DNA from: Melioribacter roseus
GTDB taxonomy: Bacteria; Bacteroidota; Ignavibacteria; Ignavibacteriales; Melioribacteraceae
DNA: 64,000 nt
Direction: 5' to 3'
Assembly (NCBI GenBank): GCA_020724265.1
Contig: DYHH01000001.1
Location: forward strand, 254,674 to 318,673
The notes beneath the pieces are model-generated. The model searched no databases and was not told where the DNA came from. It saw only the letters and a program-made list of their open reading frames with translations. A program made the translations under genes and the position numbers. Numbering within the stretch: the stretch's first letter is position 1; the number at the start of each line of letters is the position of its first letter. Positions 1-10,107 of this stretch are shown here, in pieces.

Positions 1-87
1 ATCGAAACCAAGTTTATAAGCTTGAAAAGCAGACATGCGTGCTAATTGTCCGCCACCAAGTATTCCTATTGTTTTTCGCTTAATCAA
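1..87 (-). CDS. purK: 5-(carboxyamino)imidazole ribonucleotide synthase, N-terminal fragment
   Basis: Only the first 29 codons lie in the window; the gene continues past position 1. The reverse strand reads IKRKTIGILGGGQLARM followed by SAFQAYKLGFD. This is the characteristic ATP-grasp N-terminus of PurK, with the glycine-rich loop GILGGGQLARM. PurK makes N5-carboxyaminoimidazole ribonucleotide from AIR, ATP and bicarbonate in purine biosynthesis. I place the start at a TTG (85-87) because no ATG is available before the conserved GILGGG and several other genes here use TTG. The assignment rests on the motif alone. Confidence 0.8.
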   Translation of the reverse strand, partial: MIKRKTIGILGGGQLARMSAFQAYKLGFD

Positions 88-205
88 AATGATTTGATAG
101 ATAATTAAGAATTACTCAAAATTAGATTTTAATGAGGTAAGAAACAACCGAACATTTTATGGAATTGATTATCGAACAAAGAATTATGTGATAATAATTT
201 TAATG

Positions 206-859
206 CTAGAATTCCTTTTTAATAATTCTTCCCAATCCCGATACATTGGTACTTATATCATCAGGATCTCCGTAATAATTAATATTACCGACACCGGAAA
301 TTTCCGCTATAATTGACTCTGAAGCATAAACATCTGCGTTTGAAGCACCGCTGCTGGAAATATCAACAAACCTAGCAAATAATTCTTTAGCTTCCAATCT
401 ACCCGCACCGGAGAGTTCCGACGTAAATTGCTCAACTTTCCCTTGCAATTCAATAAATCCGGCACCGCTTAGATCAAGTAAAAATTCCTGTTCATCAATT
501 CCGGATGCATAAATATTGCTTACGCCGGATGAACTGATTTCTTCTAGATCAGGGACTGTAATATTAATTCTAATTTTCCGTTTAGGTGAAATTGCTCTTG
601 AATTTTCAATTCTCAATGTATTGTTTATAACTTCGGTAATAATGTACTGCTGTAAATTATCTTCGGCAGAAATTTCTAAAGATGTTCCAATTCCAACCAA
701 GATTTCAATGTTATAAGCGCCGCTGACTTTGAGTCTATTGAAATCCTCAATAGACCTTTGTTCTGTTACTATATTTCCGCTCCCTTTAACACCCATTTCT
801 CTGCAGCCGATAAAAAGAACTAAAAAGATTAATGACAGTGACAATATCATTTTTTTCAT
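206..859 (-). CDS. GIN-domain (DUF2807) lipoprotein
   Basis: 217 residues. The N-terminus is a lipoprotein signal peptide, with a hydrophobic stretch ending in the lipobox LFIGC (Cys19), so the mature protein is probably lipid-anchored in the envelope. The rest is a head-GIN/DUF2807 domain. About every 20 residues an S-G-x-G/S turn recurs (SSSGVSN, LSGAGF, LSGAGR, SSSGASN, ISGVGN, VSGLGR), as expected for a parallel beta-helix. The family is widespread in Bacteroidota and called a putative auto-transporter adhesin, but its biochemical role is unknown. It is transcribed away from the large AAA+ gene, with a 147 bp divergent spacer. Confidence 0.85.
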   Translation of the reverse strand: MKKMILSLSLIFLVLFIGCREMGVKGSGNIVTEQRSIEDFNRLKVSGAYNIEILVGIGTSLEISAEDNLQQYIITEVINNTLRIENSRAISPKRKIRINITVPDLEEISSSGVSNIYASGIDEQEFLLDLSGAGFIELQGKVEQFTSELSGAGRLEAKELFARFVDISSSGASNADVYASESIIAEISGVGNINYYGDPDDISTNVSGLGRIIKKEF

Positions 860-1006
860 AACAGACTCGTTTTTGAATTTTTAGACGCCTCAATATTGTA
901 AATGTTACAACTATATTCAAACCAGGTTATTGTGATGATTATTAAATTTAATATATCAATTCAAATTCATATCTTTACGGATGCTTGTTGAATTCGATTA
1001 TATAAT

Positions 1007-4000
1007 ATGACAACAGAAGAACTCAATACACTTCAGGAAGAAGCTTACGACCACTTGTGGAACGGTCGTTACAGAATGGCGCTTGAAGCCGCTAAAAAGG
1101 TTTATCGAGACCGCCCGGATGATAGTGAATCTGCTATTTGTCTTGCTTGGGCATTACTTGAAAACGGTAATCCTGTTAAAGCAATGGAGTATGCCAATTT
1201 AGCGGTTGAACTTAAAGGTGATTCAGTTAAAGCGCATTTGTACCGTGGTTATTTACTAATGAGAATGAGCATATTTGAAGGTGCTGTTTCCGATTTTGAT
1301 TTTGCAATTCATCAGCAGAAAGAATCACTCGCTTGGGCTTATCTAAATAAAGCTCGCACCTTAGCCGGTATGGAAAAATTTTCGGAAGCAGAAAAAACTC
1401 TTGAACTGGCAATTTTAATCGACCGAGGGAAAAATCCAAATTGGACAGAGATTAAGAAATGGTATGCTTCAGCAAAAAACATAAATGCCGGCAATGAAAA
1501 AATCAACTCAAAAAATACAAAAGAGTATTTATTAAAATGTTCTGAAGCAATCAAACAAAAAGAATATTGGTATGCATTAAAGATTGCCAGAATGATTCAA
1601 AATGATTTGCAATCCAAAAAGGATGAAAAACTTTCTGCAGAATTTACCGAATTGGAAGCAATGTTTTATTTGTATCAATTTCGTCCCGCTTTAGAAAAAG
1701 CAGAAAAACTTAAAAGTAAATTCAAGAAGGATGAAAAATTTCAAAGTATATATAACTCCTTACGTAAATTTATTACACAAGAAGAATCCGAACAATTGGA
1801 AAAAGAACTTTCTGTTGTAGGACCTCCTTCTTTAAATGAAAAAAGAAAAACTAAACCGACCGATATTTCAGGGAAAACTCATGCTATATTTTTCCCAAAT
1901 AAAAATGCTGATGTATTTTCAGCCAAGATTTTTGATGCAATAAATGATGTTGATAACGGTGATAGAAATTTTTTACTTGCCGTAAATGTTAATACTGTTA
2001 AAAACATTGGCCTGGAAGTTATTTTTAACAACCGTCATTTCGAGACTTCCAACAAAAATTATGACTGCAATTTAGTTTGGTACTTAAACGATTTTGAAAT
2101 TGCAAAAACCCCGTTCAAACTTTCTGTGAAAAAAAGTTGGGACTCTGTAATCTTTACTCAATCTTTAGAATCAAATGGAACCAAATTATCACCCGGGCAA
2201 GCAAGAGTAGATGTCTATATTGATAACTTTAAAGTATGTGAAAAATGGTTTGTTTTAGGTGACCGAAATGTTAAACAACAATTTGAAGCACCGGATTTAC
2301 CAAAAGATTCAAAACCGCCCCAGCAAGAAAAGAAAGAAGTTGATATTTCAGCTCAAATACATGAACCTGACTCGACAAAATCATTAGAAGAACTTTTAGA
2401 AGAACTTAATTCTTATGTTGGCTTGAATAATGTAAAGAACTCGATAAAGGATTTTATAGATTATCTTAAGTTCATGCAGGAAAGAGAAAAAGAAGGACTT
2501 AGATCCGACCACAATTTATCATTGCATACATTGTTCCTTGGCAATCCCGGAACCGGGAAAACAACAATCGCTAGGTTGCTAGGACAAATATTTAAATCAA
2601 TGGGATTACTTACACGGGGACACGTTGTAGAAGTTGATAGAACAGGTTTAGTTGGACAATTTATAGGAGAAACTGCGCAGAAAACCGAAAAGGTTATTAA
2701 TGAATCAATCGGAGGTGTACTATTTATTGACGAAGCTTATACCTTTTCTAAAAAAGGCGGCAGCGGTCAGGATTTCGGTCAGGAAGCAATTGACGTTTTG
2801 TTAAAAAGAATGGAAGATAAAAAAGGTCAATTCATAGTTATTGCGGCGGGATATCCCGATGAAATGCAAACATTCATGGATTCAAATCCCGGATTAAAAT
2901 CTCGATTTACCCGCACTTTTATTTTTGAAGATTATACACCGGATGAATTGCTTTCAATCTATACAATGCAGCTTGAGAAAGAAGAATACAAAATAAAAGA
3001 TGATGCAAAAGAAATTGTTAAAAAGCATTTAATGAATCTTTATAGAAAACGTGATAAATCTTTCGGTAATGCAAGACTATGTATTCAGTTCTGGGAAGAT
3101 TCAAAAATAAATCTTAGTAAACGTTACTTAAGTCTTAATGAAAAAGATCGCAACAAAGAACAAATGACAACAATCTTTGCCGAAGATGTAAAAAGATTGC
3201 TTGTGGAAGATGCTGTTGATGAAGTAAAAATTCCTATAAATGAAGATGAACTTGGTGAAGCACTTAGAGAGTTAAATAATCTTGTTGGAATTGATTCGAT
3301 AAAAAGCGATATAAAAAATATTGTAAAACTTGCGCGTTATTATCAAGAATTAAATGAAGATGTAAGTGATAAATTTTCTTCTCATATACTGTTTGTCGGC
3401 AATCCCGGAACCGGCAAAACAACAGTTGCAAGAATAATTAGCCGTATATATTCGTCGCTCGGAATTCTTAAAAAAGGTCATATGGTAGAAACCGATCGTC
3501 AGGGATTAGTTGCAAGTTATGTTGGACAAACTGCAGAGAAAACTAAAGCACAAATTGATAAATCAATAGGCGGTACTTTATTTATTGATGAAGCTTATGC
3601 TTTGGTTAAGAAAGATGACAGCGGAAGTGATTTTGGCAAAGAAGCAGTTGATGTTCTAATTAAAAGAATGGAAGATGACCGTGGCAAGTTTATTGTAATT
3701 GCTGCCGGGTACACCGACGAAATGAAAAAGTTTTTGGAAAGTAATCCCGGTTTACAATCCCGTTTTACAAAAACTTTCATTTTTGAAGATTACAACCCAA
3801 ACCAATTATTAGAAATAACCCTGCGTAATTTATCGGCAAGCAATCTTAAATTAACCGATGAAGCAAAGGATAAATTATTACTCTATTACAATGAACTCTT
3901 TAGAAACCGGGATAAAAATTTCGGAAATGCAAGAATTGTAAGAGATTCTGTTGATAAAGCAAAACAAAACTTACTGCTTCGCAAAGCGGATCATAAAGAT

Positions 4001-4927
4001 TCAAAATCAAAACTTGATGAAAATCTTATCACATTAGATGATATAAAAGATATAATTTCTACCGAAAGTAAAATTGAAAAATTTGATATAAAAAGTGACC
4101 CGGAAAAATTAGAAAAAGAATTACAAGAACTTAATTGTCTTACAGGTTTGGAATCGGTAAAATCAAGTGTGGAAAAATTAATAAGTTCACTTAAAGTTGC
4201 ACAGTTAAGAAAACAGGAGGGATTAAAAGTAATTGAAAAAAGTCTTCATTCTGTTTTTGTCGGAAATCCCGGAACCGGTAAAACCACTGTTGCAAGAATA
4301 TTAAGCAGAATTTACAAACAACTCGGATTACTTGAAAAAGGTCATTTAGTTGAAGTTGATAGAGCCGGTTTGGTAGCCGGATACCAGGGGCAGACTGCTA
4401 TTAAAACAAATGAAGTGATTCAACAAGCTTTAGGCGGTACATTATTTATTGACGAAGCTTATACTTTAGCGCGTGGTGTAAATGATTTCGGTCAAGAAGC
4501 AATTGATGCTTTACTGAAAAGAATGGAAGATTACCGCGGTCAATTTGTTGTTATTGTGGCGGGTTACCCTGACGAAATGAAAAAATTCGTAAATTCTAAT
4601 CCCGGGCTGCAGTCTCGTTTTGAAAATATATTTGATTTTGAAGATTACAATGCGCGTCAACTCTTGGAAATATCTGCAGAAATTGCAGTTCAACATGGTT
4701 ATAATTTGGATGAAGGTGCATTACAATTATTACTAGAAATTTTTGAAAATCTTTATTCAACCAGGCAGAAGAATTTTGGAAATGCACGAACCGCAAAGAA
4801 TATTCTATACAAAGCTATCAGTTATCAGGAAGAAAGAATTTCTCAGATGTTTGAACACAGTAAAGAAGATTTAATGACAATACGATTTGAAGATGTACAA
4901 AAAATTAAAAATGATCTTCTCAAATAA
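1007..4927 (+). CDS. TPR protein with three CbbX/SpoVK-type AAA+ modules
   Basis: 1306 residues, no signal peptide, so probably cytosolic. Residues 1-270 are TPR-like helical repeats. Residues about 290-430 form a beta-rich segment I do not recognise. Three AAA+ modules of the CbxX/CfqX class follow. Walker A GNPGTGKT lies at about residues 512, 798 and 1086. Each module keeps Walker B FIDEAY, sensor-1 AGYxDEM, the arginine segment NPGLxSRF and a FGNAR sensor-2 motif, so all three look catalytically competent. TPR plus a CbxX-type AAA+ domain is the layout of EccA of mycobacterial type VII secretion, but EccA has one AAA+ module and no other ESX gene is visible. CbbX itself remodels Rubisco; nothing here suggests that. 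The gene is 14 bp before an ABC transporter ATPase and probably co-transcribed with it. The substrate is unknown. Confidence 0.85.
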   Translation: MTTEELNTLQEEAYDHLWNGRYRMALEAAKKVYRDRPDDSESAICLAWALLENGNPVKAMEYANLAVELKGDSVKAHLYRGYLLMRMSIFEGAVSDFDFAIHQQKESLAWAYLNKARTLAGMEKFSEAEKTLELAILIDRGKNPNWTEIKKWYASAKNINAGNEKINSKNTKEYLLKCSEAIKQKEYWYALKIARMIQNDLQSKKDEKLSAEFTELEAMFYLYQFRPALEKAEKLKSKFKKDEKFQSIYNSLRKFITQEESEQLEKELSVVGPPSLNEKRKTKPTDISGKTHAIFFPNKNADVFSAKIFDAINDVDNGDRNFLLAVNVNTVKNIGLEVIFNNRHFETSNKNYDCNLVWYLNDFEIAKTPFKLSVKKSWDSVIFTQSLESNGTKLSPGQARVDVYIDNFKVCEKWFVLGDRNVKQQFEAPDLPKDSKPPQQEKKEVDISAQIHEPDSTKSLEELLEELNSYVGLNNVKNSIKDFIDYLKFMQEREKEGLRSDHNLSLHTLFLGNPGTGKTTIARLLGQIFKSMGLLTRGHVVEVDRTGLVGQFIGETAQKTEKVINESIGGVLFIDEAYTFSKKGGSGQDFGQEAIDVLLKRMEDKKGQFIVIAAGYPDEMQTFMDSNPGLKSRFTRTFIFEDYTPDELLSIYTMQLEKEEYKIKDDAKEIVKKHLMNLYRKRDKSFGNARLCIQFWEDSKINLSKRYLSLNEKDRNKEQMTTIFAEDVKRLLVEDAVDEVKIPINEDELGEALRELNNLVGIDSIKSDIKNIVKLARYYQELNEDVSDKFSSHILFVGNPGTGKTTVARIISRIYSSLGILKKGHMVETDRQGLVASYVGQTAEKTKAQIDKSIGGTLFIDEAYALVKKDDSGSDFGKEAVDVLIKRMEDDRGKFIVIAAGYTDEMKKFLESNPGLQSRFTKTFIFEDYNPNQLLEITLRNLSASNLKLTDEAKDKLLLYYNELFRNRDKNFGNARIVRDSVDKAKQNLLLRKADHKDSKSKLDENLITLDDIKDIISTESKIEKFDIKSDPEKLEKELQELNCLTGLESVKSSVEKLISSLKVAQLRKQEGLKVIEKSLHSVFVGNPGTGKTTVARILSRIYKQLGLLEKGHLVEVDRAGLVAGYQGQTAIKTNEVIQQALGGTLFIDEAYTLARGVNDFGQEAIDALLKRMEDYRGQFVVIVAGYPDEMKKFVNSNPGLQSRFENIFDFEDYNARQLLEISAEIAVQHGYNLDEGALQLLLEIFENLYSTRQKNFGNARTAKNILYKAISYQEERISQMFEHSKEDLMTIRFEDVQKIKNDLLK

Positions 4928-4941
4928 TCCCCCCCAATTTT

Positions 4942-5661
4942 ATGCTTGAAATAAAAAACTTAACAAAATCATTCGGTAGTTTTTTAGCAGTTGATAATAT
5001 CTCTTTAAGCATTAACAGCGGTGATCTTTACGGTTTTCTAGGTCCAAACGGTGCCGGTAAAACAACTACCATAAAAATTATTACCGGTTTATATTCTCCT
5101 ACAAGCGGTAGTGTTGAAGTAGACGGAATTGATATTACAAAAAATCATATCGAAGTAAAAAAAAGAATCGGTTATATTCCGGACCAACCTTTTCTATACG
5201 AAAGATTAACGGGGAAAGAATTTCTCTACTTCTCCGGCGGTTTATACAAGATTCCAAAGAATACGTTAAAAAATAAGATTGAAGAACTTATAGATCGTTT
5301 GAATATTGAAGAATGGATAAATAAACGAACCGAAGAATATTCACAAGGTATGAGACAAAGAATCACAATTGCCTCTGCCCTACTCCATGAACCGAAATTA
5401 CTTATAGTAGATGAACCAATGGTTGGGTTGGATCCTCAAAGTGCTCATATTATTAAACAGCTTTTTAAGGAATTAACAAGTAACGGGACAGTTATTTTTA
5501 TGTCAACCCACTCACTTAATGTTGTTGAAGAAATCTGCAGTAAGGTTGCAATCATTCATAAAGGAAGAATAATCTTTAATGATAATATTGATCAGCTTTA
5601 CGAGATTAGGAAAGATATGGATAGAAACATTGAACAAATTTTTATACAATTAACAAATTAA
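4942..5661 (+). CDS. ABC transporter ATP-binding protein
   Basis: 239 residues, the usual length for a single nucleotide-binding domain. Walker A is GPNGAGKT (residues 34-41), the signature is SQGMRQ (from residue 134), Walker B is LLIVDEP (Asp157), and the switch histidine lies in MSTHS. The sequence is of the CcmA/ABC-2 exporter type, with the N-terminal LEIKNLTKSFG typical of that group. The stop codon shares one base with the start of the downstream permease gene (TAATG), which indicates translational coupling. Transport direction is probably export; the substrate cannot be told. Confidence 0.93.
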   Translation: MLEIKNLTKSFGSFLAVDNISLSINSGDLYGFLGPNGAGKTTTIKIITGLYSPTSGSVEVDGIDITKNHIEVKKRIGYIPDQPFLYERLTGKEFLYFSGGLYKIPKNTLKNKIEELIDRLNIEEWINKRTEEYSQGMRQRITIASALLHEPKLLIVDEPMVGLDPQSAHIIKQLFKELTSNGTVIFMSTHSLNVVEEICSKVAIIHKGRIIFNDNIDQLYEIRKDMDRNIEQIFIQLTN

Positions 5662-7340
5662 TGTCGGTAATTTATCACATACTTAAATACAAATTTCTTT
5701 CATTCATTAAACTAAACATTTCCATTAATGCCTCTTCCATTTTAAAGAATTTCGGAAGTTTCACGGTTTACTCCGTTTTTGCAATCGGCGCATTTTTCTT
5801 TTCCTACAATATGATTAAGTATTTACTAGAGACGATGAAAATCGGTCTATTTTTACTGCATGAATTTCTTTCAATCACTCTTTTTATTTTCTTCATTGCT
5901 GTAAATGTCGGTAACATTATTGTTTCCTATTCAACATTATATAAATCAGATGAAGTAAATTTTTTATTTCACAAACCAGTTTCACCATCGAATATTTTCG
6001 TAATAAAATTTTTCGATAATTTTTTCTACAGCTCGTCCACTCTAATATTGATCCTTTTATCTATTCTTGCAGGGTATGCACATTACTTGGGATTAACTGT
6101 TTGGCAGGTAGCATCTTTATTTATTTTTAATTTCGTCCCGTTCATGATGACTGCCGCAGCATTGGGAATTATTATTCTATTGTTAATTGTAAAAGCATCA
6201 TCTTTAATTGGTGCAAGAGTTGTAATATCTATTTTGGCAATTGGTTATTTATCCTCGCTGTTTATATTTTTCCGTGTTATATCTCCTGTTGATTTGGTGA
6301 ATCAAGTAATGCAGTTTTACCCGAATGTTGATCTATATTTCGGTTATCTGCTTCCAAAAGAATTAAAATACTTACCGAATCATTGGCTTTCCGAATCGCT
6401 TTATTGGGTTGCAAGAGATAATCTGCCTGCTGCAGGAAAATATTTTTATCTACAAATACTAACTACTCTTGTCTTGGTTGCTTTAGCAGTATTTATAGGG
6501 AAAATATGGTATTACAAAACTTGGTTTTTTGCATTCAGGCTTAGATCTCAAAAATCAAAAGCCGATCTCGATAGAATATTTTCTTTTAAAGATAATTCGA
6601 AACTTTCGACTGTTACAGAATCAATATTCAAAAGAGAATTTCACATATTTATGAGAGAACCCACACAGGTATTTCATTTAATTATTCTTTTATTATTAAT
6701 TGCAATTTTCCTCTCAAGTGTTTCCAGTTTAGCTCGATTAGGGGGATTAAATATTTTTCTTCAGACAGTTATCTATCTATCGGTTTTCATATTCAATACA
6801 TTTATGGTTGCGACCTTATCGTTAAGATTTGTCTTTCCGCTTGTTAGTTTGGAAGGACAATCATTTTGGAAAATTAAATCAGCACCAATCGCGACTATTA
6901 ATTTTATGTTAAGAAAGTTAACTCCGTATGCCGTAACAATAATATACGTTTCATTTTTACTGAACATTGTTGTAAATCTTCAATTCAATCTTCATTTTAC
7001 AGTTATTATGGTTTTTGTCAATCTTATTATTTCCGTCAGTTTGATTTCAATGAACTTTTCGGTTGGAGCACTTTTTGCAAACTTTAACGAGAAAAACCCG
7101 ATTCGTATTGCATCTTCTCAAGGAGCTTCTTTATCTTTCCTAATGAATTTGATCTATATGGTGTTGTTGATAATTATTATGTATCTGCCAATTCTAACTT
7201 TTTTTGATTCTATGATCAGATACGGAAAAGTTAATCTCGGTTTAATATATAACTCATGTGCAATAATTTTTATTCTCGGATTAATTATTTTTACTATATC
7301 ATACCAATTATTAAAAAAAAGTTTGAAAAGAGATTTTTAA
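5661..7340 (+). CDS. ABC transporter permease (ABC-2-like)
   Basis: 559 residues with about a dozen hydrophobic segments, for example around residues 35-55, 68-95, 120-150, 160-185 and 260-285, and a run of them in the C-terminal half. There is no cleavable signal peptide or large periplasmic domain. It is coupled to the ATPase gene by a one-base overlap, so the two should form one transporter. A polar stretch at about residues 295-330 (RLRSQKSKADLDRIFSFKD) separates two membrane halves, as in long ABC-2 permeases. The substrate is unknown. It closes the operon begun by the triple-AAA+ gene. Confidence 0.8.
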   Translation: MSVIYHILKYKFLSFIKLNISINASSILKNFGSFTVYSVFAIGAFFFSYNMIKYLLETMKIGLFLLHEFLSITLFIFFIAVNVGNIIVSYSTLYKSDEVNFLFHKPVSPSNIFVIKFFDNFFYSSSTLILILLSILAGYAHYLGLTVWQVASLFIFNFVPFMMTAAALGIIILLLIVKASSLIGARVVISILAIGYLSSLFIFFRVISPVDLVNQVMQFYPNVDLYFGYLLPKELKYLPNHWLSESLYWVARDNLPAAGKYFYLQILTTLVLVALAVFIGKIWYYKTWFFAFRLRSQKSKADLDRIFSFKDNSKLSTVTESIFKREFHIFMREPTQVFHLIILLLLIAIFLSSVSSLARLGGLNIFLQTVIYLSVFIFNTFMVATLSLRFVFPLVSLEGQSFWKIKSAPIATINFMLRKLTPYAVTIIYVSFLLNIVVNLQFNLHFTVIMVFVNLIISVSLISMNFSVGALFANFNEKNPIRIASSQGASLSFLMNLIYMVLLIIIMYLPILTFFDSMIRYGKVNLGLIYNSCAIIFILGLIIFTISYQLLKKSLKRDF

Positions 7341-7407
7341 TAAAAGGAATGTCCGGACACTAAAACAATAAAACTATATATGAGAAGTTGAGTATCAGGA
7401 GGAAGCA

Positions 7408-8496
7408 ATGAGAATCAATGTATTATTAGCATTATTAATTATCATCTTATGCACTTCACCTTTTTATTCACGGGTTACAAATACTGAATTGAAAGATGAT
7501 ATCAAAAGACTAAAACAAAATGATGAAAATCTTAGACACAGATTGGATGTTTTAGAGAAGAAAATCGACGATTTAATTTGGTTCGAAAGAGTAGGAGATG
7601 TTGCTCATATCGACAAAGTATTTATGTATGGACCGCCATTATGGAAAGAAAAAAATCCAAATGCACAAGGTGCCGGTAATCCTACAAAATTTTGGAGTTA
7701 TGTCTTCATTCCAAAATCAATTGACTACAACAAAAAGTATCCGTTGATTGTATTTCCGCACGGTGGTGTTCACGGTGACTTTTCTACATACTATACTCAT
7801 ATAGTTAGAGAGCTTGTTGCTCAAGGATATATTATTGTTGCAGCGGAATACCGCGGCAGTACCGGTTACGGCAGAGGTCATTATGAAAAAATTGATTACG
7901 GCGGTTTAGAAAACGAAGATGTTTATTACAGCAGAAATTATATGATCGAAAACTATGACTTTGTAGATAAAAATAGAGTCGGGATTATAGGCTGGAGTCA
8001 TGGTGGAATGATAACATTATTTAACATTTTTGATTATCCAGATGATTACCAAGTTGCATTTGCCGGAGTTCCCGTTAGTGATGTAATCGCTCGTATGGGA
8101 TATAAAAATCAATCTTACCGCGATCTTTTCGAAGCCGAGTATCATATTGGTGAATCTGCAGATGATAATGTGAATGAATATAGAAGAAGATCACCAGCTT
8201 GGAATACTCATAAATTTAAGAATACTCCCCTTCTTATTCACACCAATACTAACGATGAAGATGTAAATGTATTGGAAGTTGAACATCTTATAAAATCACT
8301 AAAAGCAGACGGGAAAAAATTTGAATATGAAATCTTCCAAGACTTACCCGGCGGTCATTCATTCGATAGGATGGATACAAAAACGGCAAAAGAAATTAGA
8401 CTAAAAATTTATAAACACCTTGCTCAATACTTGAATCCACAGGTAAAATTTAATTCAGTAAACGATATAAACAAAGCAGCTTACTTTAATAAATAA
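7408..8496 (+). CDS. Exported alpha/beta hydrolase, prolyl oligopeptidase-like (S9)
   Basis: 362 residues. An N-terminal signal segment (MRINVLLALLIIILCTSPFYS) is followed by a short coiled coil at about residues 27-60 rich in K, E, D and L. The catalytic domain has the nucleophile elbow GWSHGG (Ser197) and the histidine in GGHSF (His317). An acidic residue in the HTNTNDEDV stretch probably completes the triad. The beta-propeller of full-length S9 peptidases is absent, so this is only the hydrolase part. A strong Shine-Dalgarno AGGAGG at 7397-7402 supports the start. It is followed 9 bp later by a C69 dipeptidase, suggesting extracytoplasmic peptide breakdown. Peptidase versus esterase cannot be settled from sequence. 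Confidence 0.8.
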   Translation: MRINVLLALLIIILCTSPFYSRVTNTELKDDIKRLKQNDENLRHRLDVLEKKIDDLIWFERVGDVAHIDKVFMYGPPLWKEKNPNAQGAGNPTKFWSYVFIPKSIDYNKKYPLIVFPHGGVHGDFSTYYTHIVRELVAQGYIIVAAEYRGSTGYGRGHYEKIDYGGLENEDVYYSRNYMIENYDFVDKNRVGIIGWSHGGMITLFNIFDYPDDYQVAFAGVPVSDVIARMGYKNQSYRDLFEAEYHIGESADDNVNEYRRRSPAWNTHKFKNTPLLIHTNTNDEDVNVLEVEHLIKSLKADGKKFEYEIFQDLPGGHSFDRMDTKTAKEIRLKIYKHLAQYLNPQVKFNSVNDINKAAYFNK

Positions 8497-8505
8497 GGAG
8501 TAACG

Positions 8506-10107
8506 ATGAAGTTAATTAATAATGGATTAGTATTTTTACTTTTTACTGCTCTATTAATTGTAAATAATTTTGCACAAGATAAACCGGATTGGGAAGGAGG
8601 TGTTCCGGAAGGATGTACAACAATTACTGTCGGTAGATTAGCAACTTCAGACGGTTCGGTAATGACTTCTCATACTGATGATTCTCATCGGACTCGTTCT
8701 TGGTTGGATATGGTACCTGCTAAAGATCATCCCGAAGGTTCAACCGTAACTATGTACGTCCGTAAACCTTATGATTCACTCGCTATGCCGACATATCAGC
8801 ATATACCGATTGGCGAAATCCCTCAAGTTCCTCATACATACGCATATATAAATACTGCCTATCCTTCGATGAACCAACATCAATTGGCAATTGGTGAAAC
8901 AACTTTCGGAGGGAGAGAATCTCTTCAATCTGAAGAAGGATTAATAGACTGCCAACGTTTATGCCAGTTAATGCTGGAAAGAACAACCAATGCAAGAGAT
9001 GCGATAAAATTAGCCGGAGAATTAACAAAAAAATATGGATGGAATGATAGTGGAGAAATGTTAACAATTGCCGATACAAAAGAAGTTTGGCATCTTGAAA
9101 TTGTTGGTCCCGGCAGAGGAAATGTCGGTTCGATATGGGTTGCCCAAAGAGTGCCGGATGATCACATTTCTGTTGGTGCAAACGGAAGCAGAATTAGAGA
9201 AATTAACTTAGATGATCCGGATTATTTCATGGCATCGGAAAATGTTTTTCAGGTTGCAATTGATAGCGGCTGGTGGAATCCCGAAAACGGACCTTTTGAA
9301 TTTTGTTATGCTTATTCCCCTTCAAGTAGAGAAACTTTTTCAACAAGAAGAAGAGAATGGCGTGTTTTATCTTTAGCTGTACCGTCACTAAATCTCCATC
9401 CAAATTCAGAAAACTATCCATTCTCAGTTAAACCGGATGAACCGATTACTAAAGAAAAAATGGTTGAAATATTTTCTGATTATTTTGAAGGAACTGATTT
9501 TAATTTTATAAAAGATTTAACTTGGGTAAATGCTGACGACGAAGTTGAAATATCTCCCCTTGCAAATCCATTTATGCCTTACGATATGAATAAATTGTTT
9601 AAGATAAACGGCGGATGGGGCTGGCGCGGCGAAAGAACAATTGCAAGATGGTATACAATGTACGCCACAATTACTCAATCACGTGATTGGCTACCCGATG
9701 AAATCGGCGGTGTTGTTTGGCTTGCTTGGGATAATGTTGCTACATCCGTCTATACTCCTATTTATTCCAACATTACCGAAGTAAATAAATACTTTAAAAC
9801 ACCCGGAAGAATTCACGGTTATACTCATGATTCGGCATGGTGGGCATTTAATAGGTTAGGTACTCTTACTGCGCAAAGATGGGGAGATATGAGACATGAT
9901 GTAAGAGCAGTTTGGGACCCCATGCAAGCTGAACTCTTTGCTAATCAAGAAAAAATTGAAGCGCAAGCTCTTGAGTTTTTGAAAACTGATAGAGATAAAG
10001 CAATAAAATTCTTAACAGATTACACAAATCAATGGGGAATCAAAGCTACCGAACGTGCTTGGAAATTAGGCGACGAGCTTTGGACTAAATACGATGAATT
10101 ATTCTAA
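8506..10107 (+). CDS. C69-family dipeptidase (peptidase U34)
   Basis: 533 residues. After an N-terminal signal segment (residues 1-24, ending NFAQ) comes GGVPEGCTTITV. Cys37 is the expected N-terminal nucleophile of this Ntn-hydrolase family, exposed after removal of the leader. The following TSDGSVMTSHTDD, the internal ETTFGGRESL and WHLEIVGPG are family signatures. Members hydrolyse dipeptides with broad specificity. The presence of an export signal places this one in the periplasm or outer envelope. A GGAG-like ribosome site (aaggagtaacg) precedes the ATG. It lies in a tight operon with the preceding S9-like hydrolase and overlaps the next gene by 14 bp. Confidence 0.9.
   Translation: MKLINNGLVFLLFTALLIVNNFAQDKPDWEGGVPEGCTTITVGRLATSDGSVMTSHTDDSHRTRSWLDMVPAKDHPEGSTVTMYVRKPYDSLAMPTYQHIPIGEIPQVPHTYAYINTAYPSMNQHQLAIGETTFGGRESLQSEEGLIDCQRLCQLMLERTTNARDAIKLAGELTKKYGWNDSGEMLTIADTKEVWHLEIVGPGRGNVGSIWVAQRVPDDHISVGANGSRIREINLDDPDYFMASENVFQVAIDSGWWNPENGPFEFCYAYSPSSRETFSTRRREWRVLSLAVPSLNLHPNSENYPFSVKPDEPITKEKMVEIFSDYFEGTDFNFIKDLTWVNADDEVEISPLANPFMPYDMNKLFKINGGWGWRGERTIARWYTMYATITQSRDWLPDEIGGVVWLAWDNVATSVYTPIYSNITEVNKYFKTPGRIHGYTHDSAWWAFNRLGTLTAQRWGDMRHDVRAVWDPMQAELFANQEKIEAQALEFLKTDRDKAIKFLTDYTNQWGIKATERAWKLGDELWTKYDELF

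Noticed and set aside
2540-4927. Assembly artefact causing the three AAA+ modules
   Set aside because: The modules share motifs but differ clearly in both protein and DNA sequence, so they are old duplications, not repeated reads.
8783-9181. 132-codon open frame on the minus strand inside the C69 peptidase gene
   Set aside because: It is antisense to a well-supported gene, is not recognisable and is rich in Leu/His/Gln as expected for a shadow frame.
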